9,214 bases of DNA from Bacillota bacterium (GCA_023414985.1 JAEZLY010000258.1:1-9214), one strand, 5' to 3'; shown: positions 1-5,945, numbered from the stretch's first letter. Numbers and translations are program-made. The notes: generated from the letters alone by a model not told the origin.

Positions 1-1158
1 ACCTGGGGCTGCCCTTCCCATGATAATATTACAAGTATTTTGGATGCAATCAGGGAGAAAGGGATCAGCTATTTTGTAATAGACTGCGGCTGGTACAAGG
101 AAGACGGAATACCTTGGGATATTGCAATGGGAGATTATAACGTATCCTCCGAGCTATTCCCGGAGGGTTTGGAAATGACGACGCAGGCAATATGGGAAGC
201 AGGAATGAAACCCGGCATCTGGTTTGAGATTGAGAATGTTGGTTCAGCCTCAAAAGCATATCGGTTGGAGGAACACCTGCTAAAAAGAGACGGTAAGGTT
301 CTAACCACGACGATGAGACGCTTCTGGGATATGCGTGACCCATGGGTAAAAGAGTATTTAACAGAAAAAGTAATTGGTTTGCTGAAAAAATATAAGTTTG
401 AGTATATGAAAATTGATTATAATGATACGATTGGTATCGGCTGTGACGGAGCAGAAGCAATCGGGGAAGGCCTGCGTCAGAACATGATGGCAGCATACGA
501 ATTCATAGAGAAGGTAAAACGGGAGGTACCCGATATTATCTTAGAAAACTGTGCTTCCGGCGGACATCGACTGGAACCCTTGATGATGCGTGCCTGCAGC
601 ATGGCCTCGTTTTCCGATGCCCATGAATGCAGGGAGATACCGATCATTGCTGCTAACCTTCACCGTGTTATCCTGCCGAGGCAAAGCCAGATATGGGCTG
701 TGATCCGTAAGGAAGATGATTCAAAGCGGATCGCATATTCCATAGCGAACACCTTTTTGGGCAGAATGTGCCTGTCCGGAGACGTAACAGAATTAAGTAA
801 GGAGAGCTGGAAAGTGATCGACGATGGAATTGCATTCTATCATAAAATCGCACCGATCATTCGAAACGGATATACAAATTGGTTCGGGACACCTATGAAT
901 AGCTACCGTCATCCTCAGGGATGGCAGGGCATTCTTCGAACCGGAGACAATGGGGATGCCTATGTGGTACTTCATATTTTTGATGGTAAAATGGAATATG
1001 ATTGCACCATTGATTTACCGCAGCAATCTGAGTATGAGATAACGGAGGTATACTCTGATTCCAAGGTTGAATTCACGCTTCAAGATCATAAGCTGATTTA
1101 TCAGCCTACAGAAAATTGGAAAGCGGTTGCGGTATATTTAAAAGCAGTGAATGCCTGA
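1..1158 (+). CDS. Alpha-galactosidase, GH36 family (5'-truncated by window edge)
   Basis: The reading frame is open from base 1, so about 385 C-terminal residues are present. Full-length GH36 enzymes are usually around 700 residues, so the N-terminal beta-sandwich and the start of the TIM barrel lie outside the window. Seen in the fragment: barrel strands ending in VIDCGWY and KPGIWFEIE, the nucleophile motif YMKIDYN with Asp at fragment residue 139, then ENCASGGHRLEP, then SFSDAHECREIP, where Asp206 occupies the usual acid/base region. A small C-terminal beta domain follows. GH36 enzymes hydrolyse terminal alpha-1,6-galactose from melibiose, raffinose-type sugars or galactomannan. No signal peptide can be assessed. 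The acid/base segment reads SDAHE rather than the more common SDxxD, which suggests a divergent subfamily, so exact specificity is uncertain. The gene ends in TGA just before a hairpin. Confidence 0.88.
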   Translation, partial: TWGCPSHDNITSILDAIREKGISYFVIDCGWYKEDGIPWDIAMGDYNVSSELFPEGLEMTTQAIWEAGMKPGIWFEIENVGSASKAYRLEEHLLKRDGKVLTTTMRRFWDMRDPWVKEYLTEKVIGLLKKYKFEYMKIDYNDTIGIGCDGAEAIGEGLRQNMMAAYEFIEKVKREVPDIILENCASGGHRLEPLMMRACSMASFSDAHECREIPIIAANLHRVILPRQSQIWAVIRKEDDSKRIAYSIANTFLGRMCLSGDVTELSKESWKVIDDGIAFYHKIAPIIRNGYTNWFGTPMNSYRHPQGWQGILRTGDNGDAYVVLHIFDGKMEYDCTIDLPQQSEYEITEVYSDSKVEFTLQDHKLIYQPTENWKAVAVYLKAVNA

Positions 1159-1175
1159 GGTAATAGACGATTAAG

Positions 1176-1214
1176 AAAGACCACGTCCAACGAAATTGAG
1201 CGAACGTGGTCTTT
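1176..1214. terminator. Hairpin between convergent genes, probable bidirectional terminator
   Basis: AAAGACCACGT at 1176-1186 pairs perfectly with ACGTGGTCTTT at 1204-1214, giving an 11-bp stem with a 17-nt loop. It starts 17 bases after the GH36 stop codon and lies about 70 bases past the stop of the oppositely oriented methyltransferase. The A-rich/T-rich base of the stem gives a short U-run in either direction, but neither side has a long T tract, so efficiency may be moderate. The rest of 1215-1286 is AT-rich and shows nothing else recognisable. Confidence 0.65.
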
Positions 1215-1286
1215 GTTTATGGTTATTCTCTGTGTCTACGGAAACGAATAAGGAATATATCTTATTCTATGTATATGATTTATTTT

Positions 1287-2054
1287 TTATATTGTACTCT
1301 TGGTAAAAATATACAAGTACCGAACCATACCTCCGCTATCGACTTCTGAGAGTAATTCGTTAAAATGAGTACACTCATTCATGATTTGTTTGTAAGTCTC
1401 CGGAATTTCACTGTACAGTTCGGATTTCATCGCCAAGGTTTCTTCCAGAGCCTTCAACCAAAACTTCCTATGAGCCGCAGATAAATCAAATGCCTCGAAC
1501 GGTATTCTGTGATCGACACCCCATTTTCCGACCTGCAGATTGCCTGCTGATGGATTTTGAAGGTCATCCATCGGCTGGCTTGACCAAAATATAGCCAATT
1601 TTCCGCCGGGCTTAAGCATAGTCAGGCATTGATCTAAGAGTGTACGCAGCTTATCTATGGTACCGGTGAAATATAAAGTGTCAAAGAAATATATTAAATC
1701 GAAACTGGAAGCTTCAAAAGAGACTGTGTTACCATCAGCAACTTGAAAATTCAATAATATATTATCGGAAAATTTATGGTTTGCATGTGAAATCGCAGGC
1801 TCATCAATATCGATTCCCGTAACCTGAGAACGATAATGCTCAGCGACGGCGGCCGTTATATAGCCTGGGCCACAACCCATATCTAAAATATGAGAATTAG
1901 GCGCTAAATTTACCTCCCGAAAGAACAATTTCAGGTCATCCATTGTTACCATACCAATTTGTTTCAAATCTTTTCCGTAAACACGGTTGCACCATTCTCC
2001 CCAGGCGGGGCTTTCATAATACCTTATCTTACCTTCACCCTCATCATACTGCAT
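1287..2054 (-). CDS. Class I SAM-dependent methyltransferase
   Basis: This 255-residue protein has the full class I Rossmann methyltransferase signature: motif I ILDMGCGPG at residues 56-64, the acidic post-I loop GIDID at about 80-84, motif II FDLIYFFDTLYF near 118-129, and LKPGGKL at 147-153. Enzymes of this fold transfer a methyl group from S-adenosylmethionine, often to a small molecule; the acceptor cannot be read from sequence. There is no signal peptide or membrane segment, so it is probably cytosolic. The start ATG (complement of 2052-2054) is preceded by an AGAGGTGA ribosome binding site that overlaps the stop codon of the nucleotidyltransferase gene. The genes are only 13 bases apart, so they are probably co-transcribed and perhaps translationally coupled. 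Confidence 0.88.
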   Translation of the reverse strand: MQYDEGEGKIRYYESPAWGEWCNRVYGKDLKQIGMVTMDDLKLFFREVNLAPNSHILDMGCGPGYITAAVAEHYRSQVTGIDIDEPAISHANHKFSDNILLNFQVADGNTVSFEASSFDLIYFFDTLYFTGTIDKLRTLLDQCLTMLKPGGKLAIFWSSQPMDDLQNPSAGNLQVGKWGVDHRIPFEAFDLSAAHRKFWLKALEETLAMKSELYSEIPETYKQIMNECTHFNELLSEVDSGGMVRYLYIFTKSTI

Positions 2055-2060
2055 CCTATT

Positions 2061-2068
2061 TCACCTCT
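2061..2068 (-). promoter_or_regulatory. Ribosome binding site of the minus-strand methyltransferase, overlapping upstream stop
   Basis: On the minus strand AGAGGTGA lies six bases before the ATG at 2054, and its first base is the last base of the TAA stop (2070-2068) of the upstream nucleotidyltransferase. This arrangement fits reinitiation or coupling within one two-gene mRNA. Confidence 0.7.
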
Positions 2069-2742
2069 TATTGATTAATATCATTATCTTGTAATAAGTC
2101 TAACCATTTGTGCCCGTCCGGGTAGGAAAATTCCAACGCTTTGATTAACCAATCTTTACTTTCAAGGGGCAAGTAAGGAACAGTCATATCAAAATCCTTT
2201 TGATAGCCTTCTCTCGAAATGTAAGTTGATTTACAAAATAAAACCCACTCAGGTGAAATATAAGGAATTCCGTCACGAGTAAATAAAATTACCTTCTCGA
2301 GCTCTCTTGATATGCAATGATTCTGTGCGTAAACAAAGCTTCCCTCTTTTTTGGGGTTGAATATTACTTCAATAAAATCAAAGTTTAATTGCTCGGGATA
2401 TAATATTTCCATTTTAAACAGGTCTTTTCCTTGCGGATGCATCTTGAGGAAGGAACAATCGGGTTTGATGCAAAATACGCAGATTTGTTCTACCTTCTGT
2501 ACGGTTGGGTCTGATATATGACGAATTAATCCGTTGGTTAAGGGTTCATATATTATCCAGCCGTGATCGAGCATAAACTTTATAAATTGATCTTTGTCAT
2601 TTTCAAATATGCAGATGTCCAAATCACTGTGCGGACGTATTACCTTGTCAATAAATAACTCAAGTGCATATCCTCCCCCGATCGCAAAGGATAAAGAACT
2701 ATCGTTCACCAAATCAACGCATTTGGTTATAAGTTTATTCAT
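2068..2742 (-). CDS. Nucleotidyltransferase-superfamily protein resembling aminoglycoside/lincosamide adenylyltransferases
   Basis: The product is 224 residues from the ATG at 2742. The open frame extends upstream to 2913, but a GGGGGAG ribosome binding site seven bases before 2742 and a promoter inside the extension support the shorter start. The polymerase-beta-type NTase core is visible: FAIGGGYALEL at residues 19-29 and RPHSDLDI at 36-43, where Asp40 and Asp42 would bind metal. A third acidic position is likely in FDFIEV near 121-126. The order GG(G)-helix-hDhDh, the size, and the wording around SDLDI resemble ANT(2'')/Lnu-type enzymes that adenylylate aminoglycosides or lincosamides, but the match is to the fold and not to a known resistance gene. 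It is first in a two-gene unit with the methyltransferase. A role in drug modification or self-protection is inference; substrate unknown. Confidence 0.75.
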   Translation of the reverse strand: MNKLITKCVDLVNDSSLSFAIGGGYALELFIDKVIRPHSDLDICIFENDKDQFIKFMLDHGWIIYEPLTNGLIRHISDPTVQKVEQICVFCIKPDCSFLKMHPQGKDLFKMEILYPEQLNFDFIEVIFNPKKEGSFVYAQNHCISRELEKVILFTRDGIPYISPEWVLFCKSTYISREGYQKDFDMTVPYLPLESKDWLIKALEFSYPDGHKWLDLLQDNDINQ

Positions 2743-2749
2743 ATTCTGT

Positions 2750-2756
2750 CTCCCCC
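2750..2756 (-). promoter_or_regulatory. Ribosome binding site fixing the nucleotidyltransferase start
   Basis: On the minus strand GGGGGAG lies seven bases before the ATG at 2742. No comparable site precedes the upstream in-frame starts up to 2913, which argues for the 224-residue form. Confidence 0.75.
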
Positions 2757-2803
2757 GAATATCTAAATGTGCTATGTTTCCGATACCACTTCGGAATATA
2801 CAT

Positions 2804-2831
2804 ATTCTACCATAAGGCGATACTATTTCAA
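2804..2831 (-). promoter_or_regulatory. Probable sigma-A promoter of the nucleotidyltransferase/methyltransferase unit
   Basis: Read on the minus strand, a -35 box TTGAAA (2831-2826) and a -10 box TAGAAT (2809-2804) are separated by 16 bases. Transcription would begin roughly 50-55 bases before the ATG at 2742. The promoter lies inside the N-terminal extension of the longest open frame, another argument against that extension being translated. Confidence 0.6.
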
Positions 2832-2895
2832 ATATTTTTATGGAATTATTTTTCGTTTGTCTTGATGGTGAATCTCGCCCTTGAATAAATAGATA

Positions 2896-2924
2896 TTGAC
2901 TAGAAAGAATCACAATGATAATAT
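2896..2924 (+). promoter_or_regulatory. Probable sigma-A promoter of the methyltransferase / Cys-rich peptide / radical SAM operon
   Basis: TTGACT (2896-2901) and TAATAT (2919-2924) are separated by exactly 17 bases, close to the sigma-A consensus. The start point would be near 2931, leaving a leader of about 55-60 bases before the AGGAGG at 2979. The TTG that formally opens the long frame here is the -35 box and not a start codon. The promoter is divergent from the one at 2804-2831, with about 65 bases between the two -35 boxes, so a shared regulator could act on both. Confidence 0.7.
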
Positions 2925-2978
2925 GGAAATGGATATATTTTCCAATTATCGCACTGTTGAATGCCTATTAATAGAAAC

Positions 2979-2984
2979 AGGAGG
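2979..2984 (+). promoter_or_regulatory. Ribosome binding site deciding the plus-strand methyltransferase start
   Basis: AGGAGG lies four bases before an ATG at 2989 and seven bases before a second ATG at 2992. Seven is the better spacing, so 2992 is preferred; both are in frame and differ by one Met. Confidence 0.8.
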
Positions 2985-2991
2985 AAGGATG

Positions 2992-3840
2992 ATGCTAGAA
3001 GCTGATCACTTTGTAAAACTCCCTGCCGACTCATTTCAGAAGCCACTTCCGCCATTTACGGCCACCGGACCGGATACAATGAAACGATGGCTGGAGATGA
3101 AATATCTAGATGACTTATCCGATATCAGACCGGAGCAATATGGATACTACAAATATTATGTTCACCACTTTATCGAAACATTTTTCACAAAAGAGAAAAT
3201 CAATGGGAAAAGAGTGCTGGATTTTGGCTGTGGCCCCGGATTCTATTCCGCATTCCTGGCGGAACGCGGCGCGATTCTGACCGGAATCGACCAAAATGAG
3301 TTTCTGATCGGCAAAGCGAACGAATTGAAGACTCGTCGTTCCCTGAATAACATCGATTTTATATGCGGAGATTTTGCCACGACATCCCTAAAGTGGCCCT
3401 ATGGATCCTTTGATTACATCTTAGCAATTGATGTCATCGTGAGTTTTGATTGTATGCGACTGAAGCATGCCCATAATGAAGTAGTCAAGGCGTTCCGAAG
3501 TGTAAGAAGATTGCTGGATGATCAGGGGAGGTTTTACGTAATCGAGAGTCATCCTTTTTTCGGGCGCGTACTCCGAGAGGTTATTTCAGATACGGGTGAG
3601 CGCTTCCTGATTCGGAATGCACACTACAAATTTGACTATAAGCCGAAAGAGGATGAGAATCATTGGTTTACTCTTGATGAGCTTACGAGAGCAAGCAATG
3701 AAAGCGGACTTGCAATATCACGTATTTACGAGCCTGATCCCAGCCCCTTAATGAACCAAAATGATCCTGAGCGATATGATTTCTGCCTTCGTTACCCCAG
3801 ACTGATTGTATATGAAATGTGCAAGAGGATGGGGGGTTAG
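2992..3840 (+). CDS. Class I SAM-dependent methyltransferase, possible RiPP tailoring enzyme
   Basis: The product is 282 residues from the ATG at 2992 (2989 would add one Met). Motif I VLDFGCGPG is at residues 75-83, the acidic loop GIDQNE at about 98-103, and FDYILAIDVIVSF forms motif II. The C-terminal part contains GRFYVIESHPFFGR, typical of the strand after motif III in small-molecule methyltransferases. About 70 residues precede the Rossmann core and may form a substrate lid. There is no signal peptide. It is the first gene after the promoter at 2896-2924 and stands 56 bases before the Cys-rich precursor, with no strong terminator between, so it is probably in the same operon as the precursor and radical SAM enzyme. 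Methylation of the modified peptide is an inference from position only; it is clearly different from the minus-strand methyltransferase at 1287-2054. Confidence 0.87.
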   Translation: MLEADHFVKLPADSFQKPLPPFTATGPDTMKRWLEMKYLDDLSDIRPEQYGYYKYYVHHFIETFFTKEKINGKRVLDFGCGPGFYSAFLAERGAILTGIDQNEFLIGKANELKTRRSLNNIDFICGDFATTSLKWPYGSFDYILAIDVIVSFDCMRLKHAHNEVVKAFRSVRRLLDDQGRFYVIESHPFFGRVLREVISDTGERFLIRNAHYKFDYKPKEDENHWFTLDELTRASNESGLAISRIYEPDPSPLMNQNDPERYDFCLRYPRLIVYEMCKRMGG

Positions 3841-3856
3841 TTATTCGGAAGAATAA
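3841..3856 (+). promoter_or_regulatory. Small GNRA-capped hairpin between methyltransferase and precursor
   Basis: TTATTC (3841-3846) and GAATAA (3851-3856) pair perfectly around a GGAA tetraloop, immediately after the methyltransferase TAG. There is no T tract after it, so it does not look like a terminator. It could be a 5' stabiliser or processing site that raises precursor mRNA above that of the methyltransferase. The stem is AT-rich and only 6 bp, so chance occurrence is possible. Confidence 0.35.
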
Positions 3857-3882
3857 TGAGCTGTAATAGGAATTTTCAATAT

Positions 3883-3890
3883 AAAGGAGG
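3883..3890 (+). promoter_or_regulatory. Strong ribosome binding site of the Cys-rich precursor
   Basis: AAAGGAGG sits six bases before the ATG at 3897. It is the closest match to the anti-Shine-Dalgarno consensus in the operon, consistent with a peptide substrate being made in excess over its modifying enzymes. Confidence 0.8.
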
Positions 3891-3896
3891 AATGTT

Positions 3897-4442
3897 ATGG
3901 GTTCGAAACAGCCGAAACTTAAGAAGATATTCAAAAAACCGGAAAAAGCACCTGCTAAGGAAATCATGACTCAGGAGCCGTCGGAATTTGATCGAAGAGA
4001 GATTGCAGAGCATATTCATTTGCCCGGAGGACCCGGGAAGACCTTCTGCCGTACACCGGATGATCTGTTAGGTAATATCGCAAGTGATTGCACCTCTAAC
4101 TGTCACAGCGATTGCGGTACCAACTGTCACAGCGATTGTGGCACGAATTGTCACAGCGACTGCGGCACCAATTGCCACAGCGATTGCGGTACCAACTGCC
4201 ATAGTGACTGTGGCACCAACTGTCATAGTGACTGCGGTACGAACTGTTCCATGTGCCCCAGCGAGAGGCTTGATAATCTCTATGATCGGCTCGATCGCAT
4301 CGAATCATTAGTTGATGTAAAGTTCGGAGATGTTGAAAAGATACTGGAGCGAATTTCACTGAACATGAAAAATCAAGTGAACGATCTGCCTTCAAATGAA
4401 CTGAAAGAGGATAATAATGAACAAAATTTTAAATTACGTTGA
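3897..4442 (+). CDS. Cys-rich tandem-repeat peptide, probable RiPP precursor for the adjacent radical SAM enzyme
   Basis: This is a 181-residue protein in three parts. Residues 1-64 form a charged leader-like region: Lys-rich at 1-22, then an acidic/helical stretch, LPGG at 42-45 and an isolated Cys51. Residues 65-116 are thirteen uninterrupted tetrads C-x-[S/T]-[N/D]: CTSN once, then CHSD and CGTN alternating six times. Cys117 continues the spacing and Cys120 closes the array, so fourteen Cys fall exactly four residues apart (65 to 117). Residues about 123-157 show hydrophobics with 3-4 spacing (L125, L128, L132, I135), predicting a coiled coil, followed by a polar tail. No secretion signal is seen. 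Its last 26 bases overlap the radical SAM/SPASM gene. Thioether-forming (sactipeptide or ranthipeptide) maturation is the likely fate. A metal-binding Cys protein is the main alternative, less favoured because of the enzyme next door. It is longer than typical RiPP precursors. No specific family is recognised with certainty. Confidence 0.85.
   Translation: MGSKQPKLKKIFKKPEKAPAKEIMTQEPSEFDRREIAEHIHLPGGPGKTFCRTPDDLLGNIASDCTSNCHSDCGTNCHSDCGTNCHSDCGTNCHSDCGTNCHSDCGTNCHSDCGTNCSMCPSERLDNLYDRLDRIESLVDVKFGDVEKILERISLNMKNQVNDLPSNELKEDNNEQNFKLR
4101..4244 (+). repeat. Six tandem 24-bp coding repeats (CHSDCGTN x 6)
   Basis: Six consecutive 24-base units encode the identical octapeptide CHSDCGTN. Codons vary between copies at Cys (TGT/TGC), His (CAC/CAT), Ser (AGC/AGT), Asp (GAT/GAC), Gly (GGT/GGC), Thr (ACC/ACG) and Asn (AAC/AAT), and every difference is synonymous. 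Each unit is itself two 12-base C-x-[S/T]-[N/D] half-units. A degenerate half-unit, CTSN, precedes the array at 4089-4100. Confidence 0.97.
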
Positions 4443-5880
4443 TAATAATCAGGAAGTTCTCCAAAGATCCCGTTTTGCGCATCTTTTTAAAAAGGATGGT
4501 GTTGTCTGTATTTTTCATTCGTTAACCCGGCGCATGCTCTTCGGCGGGCAATCTTTGGAGGACTTATATGAAGCCTTAGCGAAATCAAGTACAATTGATG
4601 AGATGATTGAGGGACTTTCTCACCGGTACTCAAGGAAACAACTGACCAATCTTATCCTAGAACTTCAGGAAAGATCAATCTTAATACAATCTCAGGAGGA
4701 GGATACCGAGGTTTATCTTCGGTGTTTTAAGAAAGGACTTGCTCAGTATAGCATCCATCATATGTACTTGCTTCCGACCTCTGATTGTAATTTTAGATGT
4801 ATGTACTGCTTTTTGGAGGATGAGGAACGCCCTTTAGAGCCAAGCTACATGGATCAGGAGACGGCGGAATCGGCGATCCGACTATTTGCAAAACTTGCCG
4901 GAGGCAACGGTCCTGCCAGCGTGACAATCTATGGTGGGGAACCGCTTTTAAATGCGGGTACCACTTACTTCGCAATGCGTTTTTTGCGACAGCTTCAAGG
5001 GGAAGGGGAATTCCCGCAGGGCCTAGATGTATCGATGCTATCCAATGGCAGCTTAATTGATGATGAAACAATCCGTGTTCTGAAAGAGACTCATGCCGGG
5101 ATTGGGATCTCTATTGATGGCCCGCGTCATTTGCACGATGCGGCAAGAAAGGATTGTATAGGAGCAGGCACTTTTGACAGTGCATTAAGAGGTTTCAGAC
5201 GATTACAGGAAGAGGGGCTAAATCCATCGGTATCTTGTACTTTGAATGCATATACAATTCAATTCATGGATGAGATTGTTGATTTTATCATCAACGACTT
5301 GCACCCAAACGGTATGGGATTTAACCTGCTGCTCCCGCGAGTTGGCAGCTCCGGTCCCTGTACGGCAATGGATCAAGAATTTGCTTCCCGTGAAATTATC
5401 CGTGCCTTCGAGAAGCTGCGTCGTGTCGGTATCTATGAAGATCGCATGATGCGCCGTGTAAGACCCTATGCTGAAAATCGCTTCCAATGCAAGGACTGTA
5501 TGGGAGTGGGAGGTCAGATCGTAGTGGGACCATCCGGCCAGATCGGACCATGCCAGGCTTTGCTTGGTATGAATGATGAGAAGTACTTTCCGCTGAATGT
5601 CCATGATTTTGATGTTCGTGGCGAAACAGTATCGTCGGATACGATTTATGCTAACCCGCTTTTTGACGAATGGCGTCATCGATTTCCCATGAATATGAGT
5701 GAGTGCGTTGATTGCTTTGCAATTTCGGTTTGCGGAGGCGGTTGTCCTTATGCTTCTCAAATTGTTAAGGGATCTATATGGGAGATTGATGATCGGGTAT
5801 GCTTTCAGGCTAAAAATATTCTTGAATGGATGATCTGGGATACATACAAAAACATGATAAAGATAACACCAAATTTATGA
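4417..5880 (+). CDS. Radical SAM/SPASM peptide maturase
   Basis: This 487-residue enzyme has three visible parts. Residues about 20-100 look like a PqqD-type winged-helix RiPP recognition element, which would hold the precursor leader. The radical SAM core has the CNFRCMYC cluster motif with Cys124, Cys128 and Cys131 binding the SAM-cleaving [4Fe-4S], GGEP at 173-176 and SIDGP at 232-236. The C-terminal SPASM domain matches Cx9-15Gx4C-gap-Cx2Cx5Cx3C-gap-C: Cys361, Gly374, Cys379, Cys430, Cys433, Cys439, Cys443 and Cys462, with an extra Cys358. Such enzymes use auxiliary Fe-S clusters and a 5'-deoxyadenosyl radical to modify peptides, commonly by Cys thioether bonds. The ATG at 4417 has AGAGG six bases upstream and lies inside the precursor gene, so translation is probably coupled. 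The repeat peptide is the evident substrate. The exact chemistry cannot be read from sequence. Confidence 0.93.
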   Translation: MNKILNYVDNNQEVLQRSRFAHLFKKDGVVCIFHSLTRRMLFGGQSLEDLYEALAKSSTIDEMIEGLSHRYSRKQLTNLILELQERSILIQSQEEDTEVYLRCFKKGLAQYSIHHMYLLPTSDCNFRCMYCFLEDEERPLEPSYMDQETAESAIRLFAKLAGGNGPASVTIYGGEPLLNAGTTYFAMRFLRQLQGEGEFPQGLDVSMLSNGSLIDDETIRVLKETHAGIGISIDGPRHLHDAARKDCIGAGTFDSALRGFRRLQEEGLNPSVSCTLNAYTIQFMDEIVDFIINDLHPNGMGFNLLLPRVGSSGPCTAMDQEFASREIIRAFEKLRRVGIYEDRMMRRVRPYAENRFQCKDCMGVGGQIVVGPSGQIGPCQALLGMNDEKYFPLNVHDFDVRGETVSSDTIYANPLFDEWRHRFPMNMSECVDCFAISVCGGGCPYASQIVKGSIWEIDDRVCFQAKNILEWMIWDTYKNMIKITPNL

Positions 5881-5890
5881 TAAAAACAGG

Positions 5891-5910
5891 ATGAATATGA
5901 TATTATTCAT
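5891..5910. promoter_or_regulatory. Inverted repeat upstream of the GH16 gene, possible operator
   Basis: ATGAATA (5891-5897) is mirrored by TATTCAT (5904-5910) around a six-base centre, in the 78-base gap between the radical SAM stop and the GH16 start. It could be an operator or a weak hairpin. A TATGAT at 5896-5901 inside it resembles a -10 box but lacks a good -35 box, so I do not call a promoter. No T-tract terminator is visible in this gap, so GH16 may receive read-through from the upstream operon. Confidence 0.3.
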
Positions 5911-5945
5911 TAGAATGAAATGATACCTTTTTCTTATCAACAAAG

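Noticed and set aside
2743..2913. N-terminal extension of the nucleotidyltransferase up to 2913
   Set aside because: It contains a promoter-like pair of boxes and has no ribosome binding site, while the ATG at 2742 has a strong one; the family core begins soon after 2742.
2896..2991. N-terminal extension of the plus-strand methyltransferase from a TTG at 2896
   Set aside because: The TTG is the -35 box of a good promoter, there is no ribosome binding site before it, and AGGAGG at 2979 points to 2989/2992.
4089..4250. CRISPR array or non-coding tandem repeat
   Set aside because: The units are contiguous 24-base coding repeats with no spacers and third-position variation, inside a gene with a strong ribosome binding site.
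4084..4395. Other-frame open frames on both strands across the Cys repeats
   Set aside because: A 24-base repeat automatically keeps alternative frames open and repetitive. They lack ribosome binding sites and sense, and the synonymous-only variation fits only the main frame.
3897..4442. Metallothionein-like metal-binding protein as the primary call
   Set aside because: Regular Cys with His could bind metal, but the overlapping radical SAM/SPASM gene with a peptide-recognition region makes a modified peptide substrate more likely. Kept as the alternative.
5218..5760. 180-residue minus-strand open frame inside the radical SAM gene
   Set aside because: It is antisense to a gene with intact, motif-rich coding sequence, and has no recognisable domain or ribosome binding site.
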